Origin: Azospirillum picis
GTDB lineage: Bacteria; Pseudomonadota; Alphaproteobacteria; Azospirillales; Azospirillaceae
Length of the DNA: 64,000 nt
Direction of reading: 5' to 3'
Assembly: GCF_017876115.1 (NCBI RefSeq)
Contig: NZ_JAGINO010000026.1
Location: 1 to 64,000, forward strand
The translations under genes were made by a program, and so were the position numbers. Below are positions 28,436-36,496 of the stretch, piece after piece. The first letter of the stretch is position 1. Every line of letters starts with the position of its first letter. The notes under the pieces are model-generated. The model worked only from the letters and a program-made list of their open reading frames with translations, did no database searches and had not been told where the DNA came from.

Positions 28436-28469
28436 GGCGGCGGCGACCGGCCACCGGATCGCCGCCGCC
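28436..28469. terminator. Bidirectional hairpin between convergent genes
   Basis: An 11-bp perfect stem (GGCGGCGGCGA and its complement) with a 12-nt loop lies immediately after the AhpD-like gene and before the end of the convergent AraC-type gene. No T-tract is present. Confidence 0.6.
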
Positions 28470-28555
28470 GAACCGTCGGTGAGCCGTCAATGCGCCGGCA
28501 CCGAGCCGGTGCCGTACGTTCCGTAAAGGCCGGGGAGCGTGCATCAGAGGTCGCG

Positions 28556-29194
28556 TCAGACGTCGACTGCGGCCGGGGCGGGTTCCAGCCCATCCATCTG
28601 GCGCTTGTGCCGCCACAGGCGGGGAACCTCGCCGGCGATGCGGCGGAAGATGCGCGAGAAGTGCGACTGGTCGGAAAAGCCGCAGTCGAGGGCAATCTGC
28701 GACAGGGGCGTGCCGGTGGTCTCCAGCAGTTCCTTTGCCCGCTCCACCCGCCGGCGCATGATGTAGGCGTGCGGCGGGCAGCCGAAGCTGTCCTTGAATG
28801 CCTGGCAGAAATAACCGCAGCTCAGCTTCGCCGCCGCCGCGAGGTCCCGGTTACGGATGGTGCCGGCGAGATGGGCGTCGACATGGGAGACGACCCGCCG
28901 GACCTGCCACGCCGCGAGACCGGTTTTCCGGCCGGCCTCCTCCGGTGCTTTGGCGTCGGTGCCGGGGTCGCCGCCGGGTCGTTGCAGCCGGGCCAGGGCC
29001 AACGACAGGCAGTCTGCGATGGACTGGTTGTCCGAGGCGAGCATGTCGCTGGCGACCCGCAACAGCCGGTCGACGGCGGCCGACAGCCGGTTGGCCTCTT
29101 CCGGCATCCCGTCTTCCGGCATCCACGAAACGGATGCCTGCCCCGCCAGTGCCGAAGGAAGCCGCGGCGGCGTCTCGGAAAGGGCCAGTTCCAT
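28556..29194 (-). CDS. AraC-family transcriptional regulator
   Basis: A 212-residue regulator. The C-terminal AraC/XylS DNA-binding domain has a first helix-turn-helix around DLAAAAKLSCGYFCQAF and a second, ending in LSQIALDCGFSDQSHFSRIF. The N-terminal part (about residues 1-100) has no recognised sensor fold. The start MELALSETPPRL was chosen for GGAG six bases upstream. The AACCCATAC element lies about 60 bp upstream. Its terminator-proximal end faces the AhpD-like gene. Confidence 0.82.
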   Translation of the reverse strand: MELALSETPPRLPSALAGQASVSWMPEDGMPEEANRLSAAVDRLLRVASDMLASDNQSIADCLSLALARLQRPGGDPGTDAKAPEEAGRKTGLAAWQVRRVVSHVDAHLAGTIRNRDLAAAAKLSCGYFCQAFKDSFGCPPHAYIMRRRVERAKELLETTGTPLSQIALDCGFSDQSHFSRIFRRIAGEVPRLWRHKRQMDGLEPAPAAVDV

Positions 29195-29253
29195 ACCGAA
29201 CTCCTGCCAACATCGCTGTGGCCGGTAGAGTGCCGAAGTCGCCGACAGGCAGG

Positions 29254-29270
29254 AACCCATACTCAGGTAT
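29254..29270. promoter_or_regulatory. Conserved AACCCATAC element (copy 2)
   Basis: AACCCATACTCAGGTAT differs at one base from 17809-17825. The inverted-repeat core ATAC-N4-GTAT is unchanged. It lies about 60 bp upstream of the AraC-type gene start and between that gene and the CRISPR array. Confidence 0.5.
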
Positions 29271-29400
29271 CGATCGCCGATCCGCTGTGTGGTGAACCGG
29301 CTGGATGTCCAGGCGGAAGGATGGTGCACCTTGGCAATGCTGGAGCCAGGCTGCGGTTGCCCACAACGGTGGGTGCCGATGGGGGCAAGCGCACTGGCAC

Positions 29401-30832
29401 GTTTCAATCCACGCCTCCGCGTAGGAGGCGACGGGGGGAAACACTGCCGTCGTCAAACACGATGTCGTTTCGATCCACGCCTCCGCGTAGGAGGCGACCG
29501 CTGAAGGTCTGCGCCGATCCGGCCGCGCTGTGGTTTCGATCCACGCCTCCGCGTAGGAGGCGACTTTTCGAAGGCCAAGGGCGGCGTTCCCCGCAAGAAG
29601 TTTCGATCCACGCCTCCGCGTAGGAGGCGACGAGCCAGTGCACGGCGGCTGCCCCTTTCATCGGCCGTTTCGATCCACGCCTCCGCGTAGGAGGCGACAG
29701 TGGTTCGGGTTCGACCTGTCCTTGCCGCGCTAGTTTCGATCCACGCCTCCGCGTAGGAGGCGACCGGCTTTCCAGCCGTACCGGATCCACACATAGACGT
29801 TTCGATCCACGCCTCCGCGTAGGAGGCGACGGCAGCGGAGGCGTCGACCAATCAAACGTGTCCCGGTTTCGATCCACGCCTCCGCGTAGGAGGCGACATC
29901 ATCACCTCTGCCGCAATCACGACAACGATGTGGTTTCGATCCACGCCTCCGCGTAGGAGGCGACCGGTCGAGCAGCTCGCGCTCACGGTGGAGGAGATGT
30001 TTCGATCCACGCCTCCGCGTAGGAGGCGACAATTGGCCGACGAGATGGGCGAGCACATAACCGCGTTTCGATCCACGCCTCCGCGTAGGAGGCGACCGGG
30101 CGCGGGCGCGGATATCCGACACCACGCTCTGGTTTCGATCCACGCCTCCGCGTAGGAGGCGACAGGTGTCGGTGCGCAGCCCAATGAACCCGTAGCGGTT
30201 TCGATCCACGCCTCCGCGTAGGAGGCGACCGACCGCTCTGAGGCGAGGGCCGCGTGATGCTGGCTGTTTCGATCCACGCCTCCGCGTAGGAGGCGACTCA
30301 AGTTGGTGTTGAGCAGCGACGCCACTGACAGGTTTCGATCCACGCCTCCGCGTAGGAGGCGACCCGGCCAGCACCTTGGCGAGCAGGTCCGTGTTGCCGG
30401 TTTCGATCCACGCCTCCGCGTAGGAGGCGACGGGTGTCGTCCGTGCAAGATGTGTTGAGGAAGGCGTTTCGATCCACGCCTCCGCGTAGGAGGCGACCCG
30501 GCCAACTACATCCTGTCCCTCGCCATCCTGTTGTTTCGATCCACGCCTCCGCGTAGGAGGCGACGGGTGATCGTGGCGGAGATGACCTCGCCGGGCGTGT
30601 TTCGATCCACGCCTCCGCGTAGGAGGCGACCTGGCGGGGATGTTCAACGCCCTGCGGCGGTACCGGTTTCGATCCACGCCTCCGCGTAGGAGGCGACTCA
30701 TCGGCGACTGCATCCGCAAGGGTGTGGCTTACGTTTCGATCCACGCCTCCGCGTAGGAGGCGACCTGGAAGCCGCTGATGCCGTGGCCCTTCATGATTTC
30801 GTTTCGATCCACGCCTCCGCGTAGGAGGCGAC
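29401..30832 (-). CRISPR. Type I-C CRISPR array, 22 repeats and 21 spacers
   Basis: A 32-bp repeat occurs 22 times with a 66-68 bp period, giving 21 unique-looking spacers of 34-36 bp. Read on the minus strand, each repeat begins GTCGCCTCC and ends GTGGATCGAAAC, with a 7-bp stem (CGCCTCC/GGAGGCG) around a 5-nt loop, the usual form for Cas5c processing. The repeat at 29401-29432, farthest from cas2, ends ATTGAAAC and differs from the other 21, which are identical. This is a leader-distal variant and sets the transcription direction as minus. Repeat starts include 29401, 29467, 29533, 30132, 30466 and 30801. Confidence 0.98.
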
Positions 30833-31001
30833 AGCCAGTCAATATCTACTTGTTCAGGAACCCACAATCCCGGATCAAACGCGAACCACCTGTTGCACAG
30901 CAGTCCGCCGGGCGGCTTTCAGCATGCCACCGACGCCAACCCGTTGATAGCGTTCAGGTGCGAACCTCCCGGGGATTTCCTGTGAGCTTCGGGTTCGCAG
31001 G
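30833..31001 (-). promoter_or_regulatory. CRISPR leader
   Basis: The 169-bp gap between cas2 and the first repeat is the expected site of the array promoter and of new-spacer integration. The part nearest the repeat is more AT-rich than the surrounding genes (for example TCAATATCTACTTGTTCAG). No strong promoter can be assigned by eye. Confidence 0.6.
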
Positions 31002-31292
31002 TCAGAAGACCAGGGTCCCGCCAAGGTCCAGTGCGGGCTTGACGCCGACATGCTCGATGCGGCGGCCCGCATTGGCACCGAGATGGTAGAAGCGCAGGCT
31101 GTCGGTGCCCTGGTCGATCTCCTTGATCAGCCGGGCACGGAGCGCGGCCCATTGCGCCGGATCGACCTCGCATTCGAACACGGAAAATTGGACGCGCTGG
31201 CCGAAATCCTGGCACGCCTTCGCGATCCGGCGCAAGCGGCGGCGGCCCGCGGCGTCCTGTGTGTTCACGTCATAGGTGATCAGCATCAGCAT
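31002..31292 (-). CDS. cas2: CRISPR-associated endoribonuclease Cas2
   Basis: A 96-residue protein of normal Cas2 length beginning MLMLITYDVNTQDAAGRRRL. The first beta strand carries the conserved Asp of the ferredoxin-like fold (TYDV), and QFSVFECEVD follows. Cas2 forms the integration complex with Cas1. It lies 6 bp after cas1 and directly next to the leader, the usual I-C position. Confidence 0.96.
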   Translation of the reverse strand: MLMLITYDVNTQDAAGRRRLRRIAKACQDFGQRVQFSVFECEVDPAQWAALRARLIKEIDQGTDSLRFYHLGANAGRRIEHVGVKPALDLGGTLVF

Positions 31293-31298
31293 GGTCGG

Positions 31299-32339
31299 TC
31301 ATTTCCAAAGGAAGGGCGGATAGCCGTCCAGGTCACCGCGCAGATGGCGGGCCAGCAATTGCGCCTGGATGTGGGGGACAAGCCCCAGGCTGAGCTTCTC
31401 GTTCAAGAACGGGTGGGTGATCTCATCCTTCTTGCGCTCCTGATAGGCAGCCAGGACCGCCTTGCGGGCATCGTCGCGCAGCAGGACGGCACCGCCCTCC
31501 ATGTGCGTGAAGTCCTTCGGCCCGATCTGCTGGCGGTTGATCAGCGTGAGAGCGACCCGGTCGGCCAGCACCGGGCGGAACTCCTCCATCAGGTCGAGGG
31601 CCAAGCCGGCCCGGCCGGGTCGGTCGCGGTGCAGGAAGCCGACCTGCGGGTCCAGGCCGACAGACTCAAGCGCCGATCGGCAGTCGTGGCCGACCATGGC
31701 GTAAAGGAAGGACAGCAAGGCGTTGCAGGCGTCCAGCGGCGGACGCCGGCTGCGGCCGCGGAAGCGGAAGGCATCGTCGTCGCGACGGATCAAATGGTCG
31801 AACGCCCCGAAATACGCGTTCGCCGCGTCGCCTTCGTGACCACGGGCGACGTCGATGTTCGCCGCCTCCATGACCCGGCGCGCAACGTCGCCCAGGCGAC
31901 GCTGGGCGTCGTCGATCCCGGCACAGCCGGCCTCCGTCATCGAGGAGCCATGGTCCCGCCATGCGCGGCGCAGCACCGCACGCTGGTTCGCCGCCTTCGC
32001 CGCCACGATGGCCCGGACGACGACCAGACCGGCGTCCGGGTCGTCGGCCACCCGATACTGGCGCCGGCGCAGCAGGACGTTGCCACTGCACGCGCCCTCC
32101 ACCCGCGCCAGGAACTTGCCATGCTCGGTCAGGAAGGAGACCGTAACTCCGGCCTCGCCACAGGCTCCCATCAGCGGCGGCGACATGCCGACCCGGCCGA
32201 AACAGACGATCCCGCCCATCATGTGCATGGGCACGCGGCCGATTTCACGCCGGTCCACCTCCACCACGATGTTGGCGCCGTCCTTGGTCAGCCAAGCGCC
32301 TTCGGTCGTGACGAACATCGTGTTCAGATGCTGGCGCAT
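31299..32339 (-). CDS. cas1: CRISPR-associated endonuclease Cas1 (I-C)
   Basis: A 346-residue spacer-integrase subunit. Metal-binding residues are visible: Glu in GHEGDAANAYFGAF, His in VGFLHRDRPGR and Asp in LALDLMEEFRP. The start MRQHLNTMFVTTEGAWL matches I-C Cas1 proteins; a longer frame upstream overlaps cas4. It starts 4 bp after the cas4 stop. The gene appears intact. Confidence 0.96.
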   Translation of the reverse strand: MRQHLNTMFVTTEGAWLTKDGANIVVEVDRREIGRVPMHMMGGIVCFGRVGMSPPLMGACGEAGVTVSFLTEHGKFLARVEGACSGNVLLRRRQYRVADDPDAGLVVVRAIVAAKAANQRAVLRRAWRDHGSSMTEAGCAGIDDAQRRLGDVARRVMEAANIDVARGHEGDAANAYFGAFDHLIRRDDDAFRFRGRSRRPPLDACNALLSFLYAMVGHDCRSALESVGLDPQVGFLHRDRPGRAGLALDLMEEFRPVLADRVALTLINRQQIGPKDFTHMEGGAVLLRDDARKAVLAAYQERKKDEITHPFLNEKLSLGLVPHIQAQLLARHLRGDLDGYPPFLWK

Positions 32340-32343
32340 GGGA

Positions 32344-33003
32344 TCAGGACTCTCCGCGGTTGCATGAGGGCATGGCGTCCTCCCCGTCCTCCAGTTGCCG
32401 GGCAAGCCAGTCGGCCACCGGTGGCGGACGGCCCAGCCGGCGCGGCCGGCAAAGGTCGATCATCGAGCAGTTCGGGCATTTCGCCGCCTCGTACACCGGC
32501 GGCGGGGTGCGGCCGGCCTCGACCATGGCGCGGAGGTCCGCCGCCGTGCGTTCGGTCAGAGCCCGCAGCCCCTCGTCGAGCCGTACCACGACGCGCCGCC
32601 GGTTTTCCCCATAGAACAGGGCGCCCTCGGCGATGTCGGTGCGGAACATCTCCTCCAGGCAGATGGCCTGCGCGCAGAGCTGCACCTCGTCGGCCCGGTG
32701 GGCCTTGGGCCGGCCGCGCTTGTACTCGACCGGATAGGGCCGTTGGTCGGCGCCGTGCAACTCCACCAGGTCGGCCACACCTGCCAGACCGAGCCGGTGC
32801 GAGCGCAGCGGCATCGACCGCACTGTGCGGACGGTGCCGCGCCGGTCCCGGCCGCCGGCGTCCACGGCGTCGTGCAGCAGCCGGCCCTCGACGGTGAGGG
32901 CGTTCTCCCGCCACTGCCGCTCGACATGGATCAGCGCGCATTGGCGTGGGCAGAACAACTGGTGCTGCAAGGCCGAGAGAGGGAGAAGATCATCCGCGTC
33001 CAT
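32344..33003 (-). CDS. cas4: CRISPR-associated exonuclease Cas4
   Basis: A 219-residue RecB-type nuclease with a [4Fe-4S] cluster. Cluster cysteines are in FCPRQCALIH near the N-terminus and KCPNCSMIDLCRP near the C-terminus. The PD-(D/E)xK site appears as GVADLVE and PVEYKRG. Cas4 trims prespacers and selects the PAM side before integration. It is separate from cas1, as is usual in type I-C. Confidence 0.95.
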   Translation of the reverse strand: MDADDLLPLSALQHQLFCPRQCALIHVERQWRENALTVEGRLLHDAVDAGGRDRRGTVRTVRSMPLRSHRLGLAGVADLVELHGADQRPYPVEYKRGRPKAHRADEVQLCAQAICLEEMFRTDIAEGALFYGENRRRVVVRLDEGLRALTERTAADLRAMVEAGRTPPPVYEAAKCPNCSMIDLCRPRRLGRPPPVADWLARQLEDGEDAMPSCNRGES

Positions 33004-33050
33004 GGAGTCTGCGCCCTCCCTCTCCGTTCACCCCTGCCCGTCGGGAGCGG

Positions 33051-34004
33051 TCAGAACCGCTCGATCATCGTCACGCCGGCGGGCACCCCGGTCCCGTCCA
33101 GGGCGACGCGGTAATCGGCAAAACGGCGGGCCGGCGGCAGGTTGCCGGTGCCGGGGCCGTCCAGATCGTACTCCTCGCCCTGGAAATGCCGCTTCACCGT
33201 GACGAGGTCGAACAGGCGATGGGCGGGGGCGTTGCCGAGCGCGCTGTCATGGCGGAATAGGACCAGCTTGCGGCCGGCCATCTCGCCGCGGGCCGCCGAG
33301 CGGTCATGGTCGAACATGCCCTCCAGCGCGGTCCACAGCAGGTCCAGATCGGCCTCGTCGAAGCCGGTCCCCTCCGCCAGCTTGGCGGAGATGTAGCCAT
33401 GGCAGCGATACAGGCCGTAGGGGACGACATGCTTGCGCCCCATCGTGCGGTTGTCGCGGCGGCCGTCGTCCGCCGGTTCGCCGTCCTTGCGTTCCTTCGC
33501 CTCCTTCTCCGAGGTGGCGGCCATGCGGGTGATCGAGATCTCCAGCGGCAGGATCGGCTCCACCGAATGGGCGAAGGAGAGCTGCACCGGCCCGCGCACC
33601 TGCCCGCAATTGATGCTGGTGCTCATCACCGCGCCGAAGCTGCGGACGTCGAAGAAGTTGTCGCACATGAACTGCCGGACGGCCTTTTCCTCCGCCTCCT
33701 TGGGCGACAGCTTCTTCGCGCTCTCGACCTCCTTGTCGTCGGGGCGGACGGCCCGGTAGGCGGCCCGGTGCTTCTCGTTCAGGATCGCGCCTTCCTGGAC
33801 ATAGATGCCATAGCGCGGCTCGCCGTCACGGCTCAGTGCGGCGAAGTTGCGGATCTTGCGCTTCAGGCAGACGTCGGTCACCAGCCCCTTGTTGGTTTCC
33901 GGGTCCAGCCGCGGCAGGTTGCCGGCGTCGGGATCGCCGTTCGGGTTGCCGTTGGTGACGTCGAACAGATAGACGAACTCGTAGCGGTTCTGGATCGTGG
34001 GCAT
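33051..34004 (-). CDS. cas7: Cascade backbone protein Cas7 (Csd2)
   Basis: A 317-residue Csd2/Cas7 protein that coats the crRNA as a helical backbone. The N-terminus RYEFVYLFDVTNGNPNGDP and GAVMSTSINCGQVRGPVQL are characteristic of the family, as is HVVPYGLYRCHGYISAKLA. It lies 3 bp after cas8c. Confidence 0.95.
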   Translation of the reverse strand: MPTIQNRYEFVYLFDVTNGNPNGDPDAGNLPRLDPETNKGLVTDVCLKRKIRNFAALSRDGEPRYGIYVQEGAILNEKHRAAYRAVRPDDKEVESAKKLSPKEAEEKAVRQFMCDNFFDVRSFGAVMSTSINCGQVRGPVQLSFAHSVEPILPLEISITRMAATSEKEAKERKDGEPADDGRRDNRTMGRKHVVPYGLYRCHGYISAKLAEGTGFDEADLDLLWTALEGMFDHDRSAARGEMAGRKLVLFRHDSALGNAPAHRLFDLVTVKRHFQGEEYDLDGPGTGNLPPARRFADYRVALDGTGVPAGVTMIERF

Positions 34005-34007
34005 CGC

Positions 34008-35816
34008 TCAATCCTCGGAAACGGTCTGTTCAGTGGCGCCGGCCTGTCCGCCGGGGGCGGCGGCCTTGCCGGAATAGCGCTGGTGGTAGTAGCCGATGGC
34101 GAAGCGCCCCTGGTCCTCGATGCGCAGCGAGCGCGGAAAGCCGCTGTCCAGCCCGCCGAGGATCTGGCCGATCTCCCCTTCGAACCAACCGCCGAGACGT
34201 GGCTTGTCGCCCTTGCGCAGCACCGCCAGATGGTGGTTGCTGTTGCGCAGCAGCATGGGGAAGACGCTGGCGGGGGTGGCCGATGCGGCGCCGAAATAGC
34301 GGTCGCGGATGCTGGCGTTCACGTCCCCCAGGGCCGCCCGCTGGGCGCCCTCCAGCACGGCGAACAGGCGGCCCAGCCGGTAGGCCGGGTTCGCCTCGTC
34401 TCGGTTCAGGCTCACGGGAATTTCCTCCGTCTTCTTCGTTCCCAGGCGGGAGTCGCGGTTCAGGCAGGCCCGGCAGATCGCGGCCTTCAGGCCGTTCACC
34501 GCATCGCCGGCCCGCATGCGGGTGATGACCGCCGCCAGCAGGCTGCGGGGATAGCGGCCGCCGGTCAGGATGGCGCGCATCACCTCCCCGGCCAGTTGCG
34601 GCGCGATGTTCTCGGTCTTGTTGAGCGCGGCGGTCTCGCGCAGCAGCATCCAGACCGCCGGCGCGGTGCGCCAGGGCACCGGCTCGATCTGCAGATCGCT
34701 CCAATGAAGGCCGACGCGCTTCACGATCTCGGAGAAGCTGTCCTCCAGCCAGAAGCGGACCGACAGCCGGGCAATGTTCGGCGACAGGCCGAGCACGTAG
34801 AAGCGCGTCCGCTCGTCCAGTTCCGGCGCGATTTCCCGCACCGCAAGACCTCGGCTGACCGGAAGCAGGGCATTGCGGATCGCCTGCGCCTCGTCGGCAT
34901 CTTCAACCGGTGGCGGACTGAGCAGGTCGTGGAACAACTCCTCCGCCTTGAGGGCGGAGTCCTCGCCGCCGGAGGTGTCGGCCCAGAACACGGTGGTCGC
35001 GTCACCGATCGTCAGCCGGTTGCCGCTGCCGCGCGCCAGTAGCGCGTTCAGGGCGGCGCCGTAGCCGAAGGCCGCCGCCTCCGACACCGGCGCGTTCAGC
35101 CCCTGCTCTTTGCCGTAGGAGGTGAAGGCGTCGTTGTTGAAGGAGACGATGGAGGCACCGGAACTCTGTGCGTCCATCACCCCCTTGATCGCCGGATGCA
35201 GGCGGGCGATCGGCTGGCGCGTTCCGGTCACCAGGCAGATCCCCTCCTCCCCGGCGCCCTCGGCCACCGCGCCTTCCCAGATGCGCCGGGCGGCCGGACG
35301 ATCGTGCAGGAAGCGCGGCTGGCCCGCCTGGTTCCGGTCGCCGTCGAGCATGAACATGAAGTTCTGATCGAGCATGGCGTCGGTGAAGCCGCAGTCATCG
35401 AACCGGCCGGCCGACCAGCCGTCGAGGAAGCGCAGCAGCGCCATCAGCCCGGCATCCTCGGTTCCATCAAGCAGCCGACGGTGCAGTTCCTGAAACGCCG
35501 CGTGGTTGCCGGGATGCGCCACCCGCTGCCGGGTCGCCTTTTCCAGCCCGAGGCCGAGCACGAATTTCCCGTTGTCCCACAGGAAGAAGGAGCGCGGCGT
35601 GGTTCCCGGACGCTTGAAGGATTGCGGCACCGCCGTCGGGCGCGGTTCCGCCTTCTTTCCCGACAGGCTCTGCCAGGGCAGGACATCCAGCACCCCGCCA
35701 TCGGGCGACAGGACGATGATGTGGGCGATCCGCTCCGTCGAATAGCCGAAGGGCGGCACCTCGCCGCGGTCGGCCAGCCGGCCGTAATAGCCGTTGAGTG
35801 CGGCGAGGACGGTCAT
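34008..35816 (-). CDS. cas8c: Cascade large subunit Cas8c (Csd1)
   Basis: A 602-residue protein of normal length for Cas8c, the subunit that recognises the PAM and, through an internal start, supplies the small subunit in I-C Cascade. Supporting features are the N-terminus VLAALNGYYGRLADRGEVPPFGY, YGKEQGLNAPVSEAAAFGYG and the FYVLGLSPNIARLSVRFWLE stretch. It overlaps cas5c by 4 bp. The reading frame is intact. Confidence 0.94.
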   Translation of the reverse strand: MTVLAALNGYYGRLADRGEVPPFGYSTERIAHIIVLSPDGGVLDVLPWQSLSGKKAEPRPTAVPQSFKRPGTTPRSFFLWDNGKFVLGLGLEKATRQRVAHPGNHAAFQELHRRLLDGTEDAGLMALLRFLDGWSAGRFDDCGFTDAMLDQNFMFMLDGDRNQAGQPRFLHDRPAARRIWEGAVAEGAGEEGICLVTGTRQPIARLHPAIKGVMDAQSSGASIVSFNNDAFTSYGKEQGLNAPVSEAAAFGYGAALNALLARGSGNRLTIGDATTVFWADTSGGEDSALKAEELFHDLLSPPPVEDADEAQAIRNALLPVSRGLAVREIAPELDERTRFYVLGLSPNIARLSVRFWLEDSFSEIVKRVGLHWSDLQIEPVPWRTAPAVWMLLRETAALNKTENIAPQLAGEVMRAILTGGRYPRSLLAAVITRMRAGDAVNGLKAAICRACLNRDSRLGTKKTEEIPVSLNRDEANPAYRLGRLFAVLEGAQRAALGDVNASIRDRYFGAASATPASVFPMLLRNSNHHLAVLRKGDKPRLGGWFEGEIGQILGGLDSGFPRSLRIEDQGRFAIGYYHQRYSGKAAAPGGQAGATEQTVSED

Positions 35817-36487
35817 GACCGCACCTCTACCGACTCCAACGGCGGCACCGCCATCACACCGTCGCGCAGCGCCGCCCGGAAGAACAGGGAGGTCATGTCG
35901 TTGGCGTGGTCGATGTCGAGCAGCATCCAGCCGAGATCGCGGTCACGCTGGTCCAGCGGCAGCTCCGACGCCGGTGCCGCCCCATCCTCCATCAGGGCGA
36001 AGTTCGCCGGGAACTCCCGCACACCCAGGCAGGGCTGCTGGAAGCACTGTCCGCTGGCCGCGCGTCGGTTGAACATCGACAGGTGCTTTGCCTCGCTGTC
36101 GCCGGGTCCGGCGCGGCCCGTCAACTCGAAATGGGCGTGGATGACATAGGCGACATCGACCAGCAGGGTCGCGGCACGCTGCTGCCGGTTCTCCTCCGCC
36201 ACCATGCGCAGGTCCTGCACCGCGCCGGCCTTCATCGCCTTGCGCACCGACGCGGCGGGCACGCGCGATCCGACCTCGTTGCGGCGGATCGACTGGAAGC
36301 GGATCGGCTTCAGCACCTCGATGGCGTCGATCGCCCAGCGGATCGCCGGCTTCCAATGGATCGCCTCCAGGATGCCCCGCGCCGCCGACGGTGTCATGAC
36401 GTCGTAGGACACCCGCTCGACCTTCATTTCCGGCCGGGTGAAGCAGGCGCGGTCGCCCCACACGTGAAGTTTCACGCCGTAGGCCAT
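35813..36487 (-). CDS. cas5c: Cascade subunit and pre-crRNA endonuclease Cas5c
   Basis: A 224-residue Cas5d-type protein that, in type I-C, cleaves pre-crRNA in place of Cas6. MAYGVKLHVWGDRACFTRPE and VERVSYDVMTPSAARGILEAI are typical of the family. No cas6 is present, in line with Cas5c taking that role. It lies 9 bp after the cas3 reading frame ends. Confidence 0.94.
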   Translation of the reverse strand: MAYGVKLHVWGDRACFTRPEMKVERVSYDVMTPSAARGILEAIHWKPAIRWAIDAIEVLKPIRFQSIRRNEVGSRVPAASVRKAMKAGAVQDLRMVAEENRQQRAATLLVDVAYVIHAHFELTGRAGPGDSEAKHLSMFNRRAASGQCFQQPCLGVREFPANFALMEDGAAPASELPLDQRDRDLGWMLLDIDHANDMTSLFFRAALRDGVMAVPPLESVEVRS

Positions 36488-36496
36488 GGTTCTCCC

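Noticed and set aside
29404..30719. Open frames across the CRISPR array that translate as repeated RLLRGGVDRN, SPPTRRRGSK and VASYAEAWIE units
   Set aside because: The periodicity is the 32-bp DNA repeat read in three frames, not a repeat protein; the spacers are unrelated to each other.
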